A DNA stretch of 48,517 bases from Nanobdellota archaeon (GCA_021817165.1 JAKAVT010000007.1:1-48517), one strand, 5' to 3'; counted from the stretch's first letter, positions 28,594 to 38,215 are shown. Notes: generated by a model not told the origin, from the letters alone. Program-made: numbers and translations.

Positions 28594-28642
28594 ATTTTGC
28601 AGTTGCTTACTTTATTTCTGGGATTCGTTTACATCAGCTAAG

Positions 28643-28715
28643 TGGACTCGACGGGATTTGAACCCGTAGTCTCTCCCATGCCATGGGAGCGCGTTGCCAA
28701 TTGCGCCACGAGCCC
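28643..28715 (-). tRNA. tRNA-Ala (GGC)
   Basis: Reverse strand GGGCTCG TG GCGC..GGCAA.. CTCCC AT-GGC-AT GGGAG AGACT ACGGG TTCAAAT CCCGT CGAGTCC A; complete cloverleaf and the alanine identity pair G3:U70; no intron. Confidence 0.95.
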
Positions 28716-28773
28716 TTGACAAAATACGAGGATAATTTAAGGACAAAGACATGGCATAAATAACTATTGCTCT

Positions 28774-30651
28774 TTATCTGTGTATCTCCCTGCCGTATTT
28801 TTTCAGCCTGTAGTCTATCCTATCCAGTTCGTTTTTAGCGTTTTTGAGATCTCTTCCGGAGAGTTTTCCGGAGTTTATCAAGTTGACGAGATCTTCGCGC
28901 CTGTGAGTCAAGCCGTGCACTTCCAATTCGTTCTGAACCTGCACGTCCAGCTTGCCTTTTTCATCAACTGGCGACTTTGGGGTAAACCACAAAGGAGTTT
29001 TTATCCTTCTGTCAAGCGCACTGGTCTGTCCTGCTGCTGCATTCGATGTGCTTTCCGCCCGTTTTTTAAGCTCCTCTTCTTGCTTCCTTAATGCTTCCTG
29101 CCTTGCAGCTTCTGCGAGCTTTGCCTGCTCTTGAAGTCTTTCCTGCTCCGCTTTTTTTTGCTGCTCTGCCGCGGCATTCCTACGCGCTGCTTCCAGCTGG
29201 GCGTTTGCAAGCCGGTTGTCTTCAAGCGCCTCCTGTCTGGCTTGCTGCTTCTGTTCCTTGGCAAGGCTTTTTTGGGTCATCTGATCCGCAGACTTCGGGA
29301 TGAATTTATTTTTTGTAAGCTTGCCGAGACTTTTGTCGATACGCTTTATAAGTTTCTTTCTTGTGGATTTTGACAGGTTAAGATTTGGATCCATTATGTT
29401 TTCCTTTTCATGCAGCAAATTGGAAACATCCTTTGTTCTAAGCTCTTTGGTTATCCTCTGGTCATAGATTTTCCTTGCGGCCTTTTCCGAAACTTTACTT
29501 CCATACTGACCTGCGTTCACCGCACTCGCAAGCTGTGATAATTCTCCGGAGATGTTGCTTTTGGTGTTAGATGCTCTTTCTACAGATTTCTGCTTAAGTT
29601 CTTTCAGGGCTTTTCTTTTTGCCAAAAAACCAGTCTGAGTAAGACTCTGCAAAGCAGGGTTATTTGAAAGTTGGCTGCTTGAATACTGGTTCTTTGTGAG
29701 ATCTACCCTATTTGAAACGTTTTCCCACGCGCTTTTCGTTAGTTTTTCCTTAAATTTGCCTAATTTTGCCTGCTCTTTAGGACTTAATCCTTGCTTTTTG
29801 GACAGTGCTTGATATTTGTCCAGAATTTTTTGGTTCTTCTGCTTTCTCTTATTTATCTTTCCCAAAACCTTAGTCTGTAGGTTCTGCTGTTTTATGTCCA
29901 ATTTGTCCCGCTTCGAAAGCTTAGGTCCAACCCTTCCTGTCCTTTTGATAAAAAAAATCGCCAGGAGCATTATGGCAATCAGCGACACAAAGGTTATTGG
30001 ATTAAAGAGAAACCCCGCAAAGCCAGGTATTAAAAGCGCAATTAGTAGAAGAATAATAAAAAGCAGGACTGCTCTCAATACGATGTTGCTGTGCGTTTTT
30101 ATTACCCTAAGCAGCAATATGATGAAAACGGCCACTGCAACCATTCCAAAAACATATGGAAGGATGGTCAATATTGGAAAATGCAGCGTGGAGCTGGCAA
30201 AATTCGTGAGTCCGGAATCGTTCTCAAATAGGATTATAACGAGGAATAACGCAATCACTACTCCAATTAGCCGTATAGATCTTGGTGACTTTACAAGTGC
30301 AAGCATCCCTAGTATCAATGCTATAAATGCAAGTACTATAAAGGTATTGAGGAAGAAATGAAGGAGCGCATTGTCCGTATAGAGCACAAAGAACGTTATA
30401 AGCGCAAAGATGAATGAAATTGCGATTCTACCGCTTGAAAGCTGCGTCCTATCCAATGCTATCGCAAAAATTACAAACATCACTATCGCAAAAAACCCTG
30501 CATATATGGAGGAATTGCCTGACGTTAGCCCTGTAAGTAGGGAACTGCCTGCCGAAGATACAGAACCGGAAGGAGGAGGCTGTGCATGCGCCAGAGACAT
30601 GGAAAGCATGACCAACACCAAAAATATCACTGCGAGATACCTTGCTTTCAT
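28774..30651 (-). CDS. multi-TM membrane protein with long basic coiled-coil cytoplasmic tail
   Basis: Signal peptide (MKARYLAVIFLVLVMLSMSLAHAQ), about 7 predicted TMs, then ~380 aa Lys/Gln/Ala-rich region. Confidence 0.8.
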   Translation of the reverse strand: MKARYLAVIFLVLVMLSMSLAHAQPPPSGSVSSAGSSLLTGLTSGNSSIYAGFFAIVMFVIFAIALDRTQLSSGRIAISFIFALITFFVLYTDNALLHFFLNTFIVLAFIALILGMLALVKSPRSIRLIGVVIALFLVIILFENDSGLTNFASSTLHFPILTILPYVFGMVAVAVFIILLLRVIKTHSNIVLRAVLLFIILLLIALLIPGFAGFLFNPITFVSLIAIMLLAIFFIKRTGRVGPKLSKRDKLDIKQQNLQTKVLGKINKRKQKNQKILDKYQALSKKQGLSPKEQAKLGKFKEKLTKSAWENVSNRVDLTKNQYSSSQLSNNPALQSLTQTGFLAKRKALKELKQKSVERASNTKSNISGELSQLASAVNAGQYGSKVSEKAARKIYDQRITKELRTKDVSNLLHEKENIMDPNLNLSKSTRKKLIKRIDKSLGKLTKNKFIPKSADQMTQKSLAKEQKQQARQEALEDNRLANAQLEAARRNAAAEQQKKAEQERLQEQAKLAEAARQEALRKQEEELKKRAESTSNAAAGQTSALDRRIKTPLWFTPKSPVDEKGKLDVQVQNELEVHGLTHRREDLVNLINSGKLSGRDLKNAKNELDRIDYRLKKYGREIHR

Positions 30652-30749
30652 AGATTAATATACCCGTTATAAGTTATAAATTTAGTTTTTTTGTGAAGTC
30701 GTTTGTACGGAAAGCAAAGTTTAAGAATTGCGGATTGCTATATTATAAA

Positions 30750-30992
30750 ATGAAAGAAGAAGACATGGAACTGAAGGGAAAGATGAAAAAACTTAAGAAA
30801 AAGAAAGTGGAAGAAGCCCCGTCAGACGAAGAGAACATGGCCCAGATGGAATTTGAGAAGGACACGGAATGCCCTAAATGCGGCCAGAAAAAGATAATAT
30901 CCTGGACGGAACAGACAAGGAGTTCAGACGAACCTCCGACAAGATTCTATAAGTGCGTAAACTGTGGTTATACCTGGAGAGAGTACAGTTGA
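30750..30992 (+). CDS. tfs: transcription factor S-like protein with only the C-terminal TFIIS zinc ribbon
   Basis: 'CPKCGQKKIISWTEQTRSSDEPPTRFYKCVNCGYTWREYS'; ATG at 30750 preferred over listed 30693. Confidence 0.88.
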   Translation: MKEEDMELKGKMKKLKKKKVEEAPSDEENMAQMEFEKDTECPKCGQKKIISWTEQTRSSDEPPTRFYKCVNCGYTWREYS

Positions 30993-30999
30993 GCATGGT

Positions 31000-31992
31000 A
31001 TGGAAGACACAGACCTAATAATTATAGGAGCTGGACCGACGGGAATGTTCGCGACATTCTGCGCCGGATTGAGGGAGATAAAAAGCATAACGCTTGAAAG
31101 CTTGGACACCCACGGTGGACAGATGCTTGAGTTATATCCTGAAAAGATAGTTTACGACGTGCAGGCCGTTCCTAAGATGAAGGCCATCGATCTTTCTGAT
31201 AAAATGTACGAGCAAAGCAGGCTATTTAACCAAAGGATAGAGTTCAATTCGAAGGTAACCGACGTAATACCTGAAAACGGCAAGTTCACCATTGAGGTAA
31301 ACGACCAGAAAAAATACACGGCAAAGGCAATACTTGTATGCGGCGGAGTAGGGGATTTTCATCCAAATAAGCTAGGAATAGAGGGAGAGGATGAATATTC
31401 AAGGAAGGGCGTATACTACGCAGTTAAATCCGTAGACGGCTTCAAAGACAAGACCGTTGCGATCGTAGGGGGAGGGGATTCCGCTTTTGATTATCAGATG
31501 CAGCTTTCTCCAGTCTGCAAGAAAACTTACATAATACAGCACAACAACACGTTCAAGGCCGCGGAATCAAGCGTAGATGCGGTGAAAAGAGACGCTAAAG
31601 CTGAGATAATAATGAACACTGACGTAAAAAAGATAAACGGCGATGGAAATGGAGTCAAAAGCATGGAGCTGTTTGACAATGCCTCGAAAACCAGCAGAAC
31701 CATTGAAGTGGATGCAGTAATAGTGGCAATAGGCTATAAAGTGAACCCTTCCGTCTTTAAATCGCTTAACCTTGAAACCAGCAACAGGTACATAAAGGTG
31801 GATCACAATTACAAGACAAGTACCGAAGGGGTTTACGCAGCGGGAGACATAGCAAACGTAAGTGATGAACCTAAATTTGCGCTTATAGCGGTCGGCGGGG
31901 CAGAAGCTTACATAGCGATAAACAACATAAAAAAATACATCTCGCCAAATGCATCGCTTTTCGGAGGACACAGCTCGTCGCTTAAGATATGA
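31000..31992 (+). CDS. ferredoxin--NADP(+) reductase (thioredoxin reductase-like, YumC type)
   Basis: 'DLIIIGAGPTGMFATFCAGLRE', 'GGQMLELYPEKIVYDVQAVPKMKA', 'AIVGGGDSAFDYQ', 'GVYAAGDIANV'; no redox CxxC; ATG at 31000 preferred over 30964. Confidence 0.88.
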   Translation: MEDTDLIIIGAGPTGMFATFCAGLREIKSITLESLDTHGGQMLELYPEKIVYDVQAVPKMKAIDLSDKMYEQSRLFNQRIEFNSKVTDVIPENGKFTIEVNDQKKYTAKAILVCGGVGDFHPNKLGIEGEDEYSRKGVYYAVKSVDGFKDKTVAIVGGGDSAFDYQMQLSPVCKKTYIIQHNNTFKAAESSVDAVKRDAKAEIIMNTDVKKINGDGNGVKSMELFDNASKTSRTIEVDAVIVAIGYKVNPSVFKSLNLETSNRYIKVDHNYKTSTEGVYAAGDIANVSDEPKFALIAVGGAEAYIAINNIKKYISPNASLFGGHSSSLKI

Positions 31993-32840
31993 TTTACACG
32001 GTAGTAAACGAGAAGATCATAAAAACGATTTATAAAAAGAGAGACAACTGGTCGCATAAGGGAAATTTCGGGAAAGTCCTAATAATCGGGGGATCGGAAG
32101 AATACACCGGCTCTCCGGCAATAGTGGCCCTTTCCGCGCTTAGGGCAGGCGCGGACCTTACAAAGATAATCGCGCCTAAAAGGGCAGCGGATGTCTGCGC
32201 AGGGTTTTCGCCGGAAATGATAACCCTGCCTATGGAGGGAGAAACGCTGGATTCTGGCGCATTCCGCACCATAAAGGAGGAATCTGAAAGATATAACGTA
32301 ATAGTAGCAGGCAATGGCATGAAAACAGGATATGAGCAAGGGCTGCTTGTAAACAGGATACTAAAGGAAATAAACAAAAAGATAATACTCGATGCGGATG
32401 CGATTAAAATGGCAGACGTGAATCTCCTTGGGAAAAACGTGCTTATAACCCCGAATTCGAACGAATTCCAGATAATATTCAAGGAAGAGCTTTCTAAAGA
32501 CGTGGAAAAAAGGATAAAGCAAGTATATGAAAAGGCCAGGCAATTCGGCACGACGGTACTGCTGAAAGGCCATGTAGATATAATATCAAACGGAGAACAG
32601 ACGATAGTGAACAAGAGCAATTCCGTTTACATGACAAAAGGCGGGACTGGAGATTCGCTCGCAGGAATAGCCTCTGCCATGGTGTGCCAGAATAATGACT
32701 TGGTAGAAGCTGCGGCTGCGGCCGCCTTCGTGAACGGCTATGCTGGAAGGACTGTTGCGAAAATAGAACGGGAGTCTTTTTCGGTGATGCATCTCATAGA
32801 CAACATAGGAAACACCATAAGCAAATGGAGATATCAGTGA
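31989..32840 (+). CDS. nnrD: ADP-dependent NAD(P)H-hydrate dehydratase
   Basis: 'GKVLIIGGSEEYTGSPAIVALSALRAGADLTKI', 'LDADAIKM', 'LITPNSNEF', 'TKGGTGDSLAGI'; no NnrE domain attached. Confidence 0.92.
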   Translation: MIYTVVNEKIIKTIYKKRDNWSHKGNFGKVLIIGGSEEYTGSPAIVALSALRAGADLTKIIAPKRAADVCAGFSPEMITLPMEGETLDSGAFRTIKEESERYNVIVAGNGMKTGYEQGLLVNRILKEINKKIILDADAIKMADVNLLGKNVLITPNSNEFQIIFKEELSKDVEKRIKQVYEKARQFGTTVLLKGHVDIISNGEQTIVNKSNSVYMTKGGTGDSLAGIASAMVCQNNDLVEAAAAAAFVNGYAGRTVAKIERESFSVMHLIDNIGNTISKWRYQ

Positions 32841-34294
32841 TATTCGTACTTTTTCCTTAGCCCTTCGAAATCGTTCAATGCTGATTCAAAAATCACCATG
32901 TCCATTTTATTGGAGTCTATCCTGAACTGCTTCATAGAATCGCTTTCTCTTACCGTTATTGTGTCGTCTTTCATGGTGTCATAGTCCACCGTAAATGCGA
33001 TTTTTATTCCCACTTCTTCCGCCCTCCTGTATCTTTTTCCTATGCTGCCGTTGTCGCTGTACAATATATTATTTTTATATTTTGAGCTTTCAAAAAGAGA
33101 ATTTGCTTTAACGTCCAGATCATCCTTTGATACAAGAGGAAATACCGCCGCTTTGAACGGGGATATTATGCTGTTCATCGAAAGCCACGCTCTCTGCTCG
33201 TCTTTCCTGAATGAAGAGAACAGAAGGAGGTAAAACAAGCGGTCAGTGCCCATGGAGATCTCAAATATCTGCGGTATTTTCCCGTCTACCCTCAATCCCT
33301 TTGCGCCGTATTTTTCGTATGACAAAAGATCATGCTCTCCGCGGTTGTTGCATGCGATAAGCTCTACCCATAGGTCTTGCTTCCTTATCTCAACATCAAA
33401 AGATTCCTTTGAATAAAATGCCTTGTCTTCGTAAAGTTTTCTGTATCTTATGTTTTCGTTTTTAAATCCAACGTTCAGCAAAAACCCATGTATCTTCGAT
33501 ATTCCGTAGGCCGTCACGCTGCTCTTTATAACGCCCTTTGAAAGCGCGTCTTTTATCCCAATTGCAGTCAGGTCCTTGTCCTTCTTGTCATAGACGTTTA
33601 TTTTGTAGTCTTCCTCCACCTTGAAATCGTCTTCTATGAAGAATATCTCTATGTCATTTTGGTAGAATTCCCTCTGTCTTAACAGGTTGTTTCTCGGGGA
33701 TATCTCGTTTCTGAAGGCCTTTCCAACCTGTGCTATTGCCATCGGCAGCTTCTTTCCGTAAGCCTCAAAAACGCGCTTGAAATCTAGGAATATGGACTGG
33801 CATGCCTCAGGCCTGAGGTAAGCCTCTAAATCATCGCCCACTTTGACGGGAAACATCGTTCCGAATTTTTTAATTCCGTCCAGTTCTCCCCCGCACTTGC
33901 TGCACTTTATCGAATATTCCTTTATGTACTTCAGGTATTCCTCCTCGGTCAACCCTTCAAAGTTTTTGCTGCTGTCCTTCTCTTCAAGAAGCTTGTCAAC
34001 CCTGTAGACAGTGCCACATTTATTGCACTTTATCTCCATGTCAAAGAAATTGTCCTCATGTCCGGAGGCCTGCAGCACTATCCTCGGAAGAATAACGCTG
34101 CCAGAAATCTCAAGACCATTCATTGAATAAACTGTTTGTCTCCATTGCTCTAATAGGTTATTGAGTATCCTTACGCCTATCGGCCCATAATCCCAGAAGC
34201 CTGCTACGTTGTCGCTGAATACTTCTGAAGAATGAAAGAATATCCCCCTTGACAGTGCTATCCTTAAAAGCTCTTCGTCTCTTTCCGCTTCCAT
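32834..34294 (-). CDS. glyS: glycyl-tRNA synthetase (class II, archaeal/eukaryotic type)
   Basis: 'GFWDYGPIGVRILNNLLEQW', 'LRPEACQSIFLDFKRV', 'AQVGKAFRNEISPRNNLLRQREFYQNDIEIFF'. Confidence 0.96.
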   Translation of the reverse strand: MEAERDEELLRIALSRGIFFHSSEVFSDNVAGFWDYGPIGVRILNNLLEQWRQTVYSMNGLEISGSVILPRIVLQASGHEDNFFDMEIKCNKCGTVYRVDKLLEEKDSSKNFEGLTEEEYLKYIKEYSIKCSKCGGELDGIKKFGTMFPVKVGDDLEAYLRPEACQSIFLDFKRVFEAYGKKLPMAIAQVGKAFRNEISPRNNLLRQREFYQNDIEIFFIEDDFKVEEDYKINVYDKKDKDLTAIGIKDALSKGVIKSSVTAYGISKIHGFLLNVGFKNENIRYRKLYEDKAFYSKESFDVEIRKQDLWVELIACNNRGEHDLLSYEKYGAKGLRVDGKIPQIFEISMGTDRLFYLLLFSSFRKDEQRAWLSMNSIISPFKAAVFPLVSKDDLDVKANSLFESSKYKNNILYSDNGSIGKRYRRAEEVGIKIAFTVDYDTMKDDTITVRESDSMKQFRIDSNKMDMVIFESALNDFEGLRKKYEYH

Positions 34295-34322
34295 CTAATG
34301 AACTAAATTTAGTAGTTTAAAT

Positions 34323-36209
34323 TTATTGCTTTCTGCTTCTTTTCACGTTCTTTTTCTTTGCGTTGCCTGCATTCTTTGCGTTTTTGCCTTTTTTAGCGTA
34401 CAGCTTATACTCAAAAATTATGCCTGCGAGCACTATCCCTATCGCTATTCCCAGTATTATTAAGCCTACATCATAAAACAGTGAAGATACTGACGTTGAA
34501 ACCGGTATGGGCTGCAGTGAAGGAGCATAAGGGATGAGGCTGGCATTTGAAACCATTGTTCCGAGCTGTGTAAACCCTCTTGCTTCAGTTTCGAACAATA
34601 AGTACTCCGAAAAATCGGAATTGCTAACGTTCGAAGAGTTGTAGAACTGATTTCCAAAATAGTAATAGCTTATCCCAAGGAAAGGAGTTATCCCGCTTGC
34701 TTCTGCGGAATTTATGGAATTAAGCGTTGCCATTGCACTCTGATTGCTTATCTGCGACAACACTGAAATGTTTACAAGACTGTTCTCTTCTATGAGCATC
34801 TGGGCCAAGCTAATGGACTCTATAGACGCAAAGATAGCTGAAACGTAATTCCCGCTGTAATATCTTGACTCTGCAGAACTAAGATAAGACTGCATCTGCG
34901 ATATTTCAGAAGGAAGGTCAATGCCCAACAGATTTGCATAATCGTTATAGGATGATGCCTTGTAAAGGTAATAGTTGCTCAACGTTTCATACTGAGATTG
35001 TGAAAAGTCTGCATTCCCTTTTGGAAGTATTGAAACCCAGAAGTATGCAGTCTCTGCTTTTACGGCTGCAAGCGAATAGTAATAGATCGCATTCTGCACA
35101 TTTCCAGAGGAAAGGCTTGCAGCTGAGTTATTAAGGTAATCCCTTGCCTGCATCAGCCTGTCAAAAGCTATAAACTTCAATATTAGCGTAGAAGAATTGG
35201 AAACGTAATTTAAAGATATGTTGTTTTCTATGCCGCTTATGGTGGAATTTTCTTCAGCTATAAGATTGCTCACGAACGCATTTTGATTTGAAGTCGGGAG
35301 GGTTTCAAGCAATTTTGCCTGCAATAGATCTGAAGCTGAGGTTATCATGCTACTGGCAGCAACGTAGTAACTGCCGTTTGCCGCCTCTGCTTTCTGTGTC
35401 GATATATCGGAAACGGCCTCGGTTATAAGCAGCTGTATGGAAGAGTTAGTGCTGTTTGCGTTCGGAAGCGATGAATATATGCCGCTTTGATAGGAATCGA
35501 ACTGCAGATAAGTCTGTTTCATCAGCGCAAGGTAAATCGGGGTTTGTATGTTGTAATCTATGGAAGGTGTCAGATTATAGCCCGTAAAATACTGAAAAGC
35601 CTGATATTCGGAGCTTACCGCCACGGGAATCTCTCCATGTGCTTCATCGTACGAAAGCGCGGACGAAGAAATGCTGTTGGTAGACGGATAAAGGAATGTT
35701 TTTATGTGCTGATTCGCGGCAGCTTCCGATTTCTGGGAAACGTCTCCGACTATGCCCACGCTGCCGTCAGGATTCGCGGTGCCGGTCATTGCGACGTTAG
35801 GATTAAGCGGCTTGCCCGAAAGTATGGACATTGCAGCCATTGTAAAAGCGGAGCCGGCACTCGGTCCGCCGACTTCAACCGAAGAGGAAGTAATGTAATA
35901 ATAGAAATTGTAGCTGTCGCAGTTCAGGTTGAGCAGCTGACATGCAAGATCTGCGGATAAAACGGCCTGCGCCTGCGTATCTGTCTGCGTAAGCGGCGTT
36001 GATCCCAAGAACACTTTTCCGGTTCCATTCGTTACCGTAAGATTAAGAAGCGCCGGCACTCCTACCAACGTGCCGTTCGATGAGTTAGTCACGCCGAAGA
36101 TGTACAGGCTCGTAGAACCTATAACGTTCTGTACGCCCTGTGCGTGTACTGCTGATAGCAATAAAAAAGAAACCAGCAACAATGAAACGATGAAAAGCCT
36201 TGGATTCAT
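34323..36209 (-). CDS. secreted, membrane-anchored Lon-type (S16) serine protease domain protein without ATPase
   Basis: Signal peptide; 'EVGGPSAGSAFTMAAMSILSGKPLNPNVAMTGTANPDGSVGIVGDVSQKSEAA' = Lon Ser/Lys dyad region; helical middle; C-terminal TM 'LFYDVGLIILGIAIGIVLAGIIF' and basic tail. Confidence 0.88.
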   Translation of the reverse strand: MNPRLFIVSLLLVSFLLLSAVHAQGVQNVIGSTSLYIFGVTNSSNGTLVGVPALLNLTVTNGTGKVFLGSTPLTQTDTQAQAVLSADLACQLLNLNCDSYNFYYYITSSSVEVGGPSAGSAFTMAAMSILSGKPLNPNVAMTGTANPDGSVGIVGDVSQKSEAAANQHIKTFLYPSTNSISSSALSYDEAHGEIPVAVSSEYQAFQYFTGYNLTPSIDYNIQTPIYLALMKQTYLQFDSYQSGIYSSLPNANSTNSSIQLLITEAVSDISTQKAEAANGSYYVAASSMITSASDLLQAKLLETLPTSNQNAFVSNLIAEENSTISGIENNISLNYVSNSSTLILKFIAFDRLMQARDYLNNSAASLSSGNVQNAIYYYSLAAVKAETAYFWVSILPKGNADFSQSQYETLSNYYLYKASSYNDYANLLGIDLPSEISQMQSYLSSAESRYYSGNYVSAIFASIESISLAQMLIEENSLVNISVLSQISNQSAMATLNSINSAEASGITPFLGISYYYFGNQFYNSSNVSNSDFSEYLLFETEARGFTQLGTMVSNASLIPYAPSLQPIPVSTSVSSLFYDVGLIILGIAIGIVLAGIIFEYKLYAKKGKNAKNAGNAKKKNVKRSRKQ

Positions 36210-36296
36210 TTATTTAATAATAAACTACTCATTTATAAAGTTTATAGGAAAAAACCATTCTTTAATTTATAAAAACGAATAAAACGTACAGTTTAA

Positions 36297-36935
36297 ATGA
36301 TAAAATTGATAATAAACGCCGACGATTTCGGGTATTCCAGGATATTCAACGCTGAGACAATAAAACTTTTAAAGGAAGGGAAATTGAAATCTACCACGGT
36401 TATGGTCAACCGCATTGACTACAAGCAGAATAGCCAGATTGAAGAGCTGAAAAGCCTTAGAAAAAATGACATAAGCATAGGAATACATTTTGAGATGGAC
36501 GAAAACGGAAACGTGAAAAGACAGATAGAAGAGCAGTATTCGCTATTTCTGAAGGTTTTCGGTTTTCCACCGTCACATTTCGACATACACATGCCAAAAT
36601 ACAGGCTGATGGAGAAGCCTGCCGCGGAGATAATAAACTTTGGGAATGAAAAGGGAATAGCCGTAAGAAATCTCGGCATTAACAAGATCGGAAAACATAC
36701 CAGTGAAAAGGCATTCTTCGCGACAAATCACAGTATAGCGGAGATTTATGATTACATTGACAGGATGGAAGAAGGAAAAAGCTATGAAATAATAGTTCAT
36801 CCGGGCAGGTTTGACCCAGAATCGAAGTCATCGCTTAACAAAGAAAGAGAGGAAGACGTAGAAAAAGTGAATCTTGTTGACGAAAAGATAAAGTGCTATC
36901 CCGAAATAAAGCTAATAAGCTATCTCAACCTATGA
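36297..36935 (+). CDS. ChbG/HpnK (YdjC-like) family carbohydrate deacetylase
   Basis: 'LIINADDFGYSRIFNAETIKLLKEGKLKSTTVMVN', 'HFDIHMPKY', 'YEIIVHPGRFD'. Confidence 0.88.
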   Translation: MIKLIINADDFGYSRIFNAETIKLLKEGKLKSTTVMVNRIDYKQNSQIEELKSLRKNDISIGIHFEMDENGNVKRQIEEQYSLFLKVFGFPPSHFDIHMPKYRLMEKPAAEIINFGNEKGIAVRNLGINKIGKHTSEKAFFATNHSIAEIYDYIDRMEEGKSYEIIVHPGRFDPESKSSLNKEREEDVEKVNLVDEKIKCYPEIKLISYLNL

Positions 36936-37202
36936 TTAGGAAAAGCTGCCGGATTCCAGTTTGTTCTTGAAATTCTGCAGAGCCTCTATAAGCAAAGGGA
37001 GCTCGTCGAAGTTGACCGTTAAGCTGGTCTTTATTCTTTCCTCTTCCTTCCCGTCCTTCTCTGTTGTGTATCCTTTCTTTATGCTTATGAACGTGATTTC
37101 TTTTTCACCTTCTGTTCCTTTTGTCAGTCCTATCTTTATAAAATTCCTTGAGCCCTCTCTGGTTATCTTCTCAACCGGCTCGTCTACATCCTTGAACTCC
37201 AT
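36936..37202 (-). CDS. small conserved-looking protein of unknown function
   Basis: 88-aa ORF filling the gap with no spacer to the convergent neighbour; beta-rich then helix. Confidence 0.6.
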   Translation of the reverse strand: MEFKDVDEPVEKITREGSRNFIKIGLTKGTEGEKEITFISIKKGYTTEKDGKEEERIKTSLTVNFDELPLLIEALQNFKNKLESGSFS

Positions 37203-37274
37203 AGAAAATCTAAGTAAACTTGGGATTTAAGCATTTCTATCGACTATTTTACAGGGCTAGAATTTTTGCTTTTT

Positions 37275-38099
37275 CTATTTTTCAAGAAGCTTCTTTGCAG
37301 TTTCAATGTCTTCTTTCGTTTTTATGCTCAGCCATCCGCCGTTGTATATGTAGCCAAAAAGCAGGCCGTCTTTCGCAAGCATCGGCAGCAGATCCGTTTT
37401 TATATTCCATTCCAAATCGCCAGGAGGAATGTACTTGAAAACGTCCTGATCCAAAAGAAATATTGAGGTTGGTATCAACTTCGAATTTACCGGCTCTGGC
37501 AGCTTTTCGTAGGTTAATATCTTGCTGCCTTTTAGAGTTACGCGGTCTTTTGTTGGAAAGGAAATATCCGTCGGCATGTATATTGCCATCGAAGCGGGAC
37601 TGTTGTGCGCAATGTGGAATTTAAGCATGTCCCTAAGGTCTATGTCAAATATAGAATCTCCCGTTACGAACAGCGTGGTAGTCCCTACGTACTGCTTCAC
37701 TCTTTCAAGCGCCTTGGCACTTCCCTTCAAGTTATTGTCGTCCACGTACTTTATGTCTACCCCATAGCCTTCTCCGTTTTTCAGTATTGAAAATATCTGC
37801 TTTAGAAGCTCCGTCTTACCGGATATCATTATGCTCCTGAAATTGTTCACTCTTAGTTTTGAAACGATTCTTTCTATGACCGTAGACTCTCCTATCTTGA
37901 CTAAAGGCCTGTAATAATCCGTTCCGTTGACTGTAAACTCTCCGCCGCACAATACTATTGCGGTGTTCTGCTTTTCGAAATACTTTCTGAGTATGTCTTC
38001 GACTGCTTCGCTCTTTGACCTGTAGTAGATGTTGTCTACTAAGGAATCAAGTTTTGCAACGACGTCTGCATCTATGGTAAAAGATGTTCTCGCTTTCAT
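37275..38099 (-). CDS. ribbon-helix-helix domain fused to sugar-phosphate nucleotidyltransferase-like domain
   Basis: N-term 'KARTSFTIDADVVAKLDSLVDNIYYRSKSEAVEDILRKYF' (RHH) followed by 'AIVLCGGE...PLVKIGESTVIERIVSKLRVNNFRSIMIS...VTGDSIFDIDLRDML' (NTP_transferase fold). Confidence 0.85.
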   Translation of the reverse strand: MKARTSFTIDADVVAKLDSLVDNIYYRSKSEAVEDILRKYFEKQNTAIVLCGGEFTVNGTDYYRPLVKIGESTVIERIVSKLRVNNFRSIMISGKTELLKQIFSILKNGEGYGVDIKYVDDNNLKGSAKALERVKQYVGTTTLFVTGDSIFDIDLRDMLKFHIAHNSPASMAIYMPTDISFPTKDRVTLKGSKILTYEKLPEPVNSKLIPTSIFLLDQDVFKYIPPGDLEWNIKTDLLPMLAKDGLLFGYIYNGGWLSIKTKEDIETAKKLLEK

Positions 38100-38215
38100 A
38101 TATGTATATCAGTTATTCTAAGCTTAATACTTATATATAAAAATAACGTTGCCAAGAAAAGTTTAAATACTAACAAAATCATTAGGAAATGTAAATAAAA
38201 TACTAAGATTCTTAT

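Noticed and set aside
29816-30361. 181-aa plus-strand ORF
   Set aside because: Antisense to the 625-aa membrane protein; no recognisable motifs.
32030-32620. 196-aa minus-strand ORF
   Set aside because: Antisense to nnrD, which has clear family motifs; the composition reads as a complementary-strand artefact.
35487-35960. 157-aa plus-strand ORF
   Set aside because: Antisense to the Lon-like protease gene with its catalytic motif; likely spurious.
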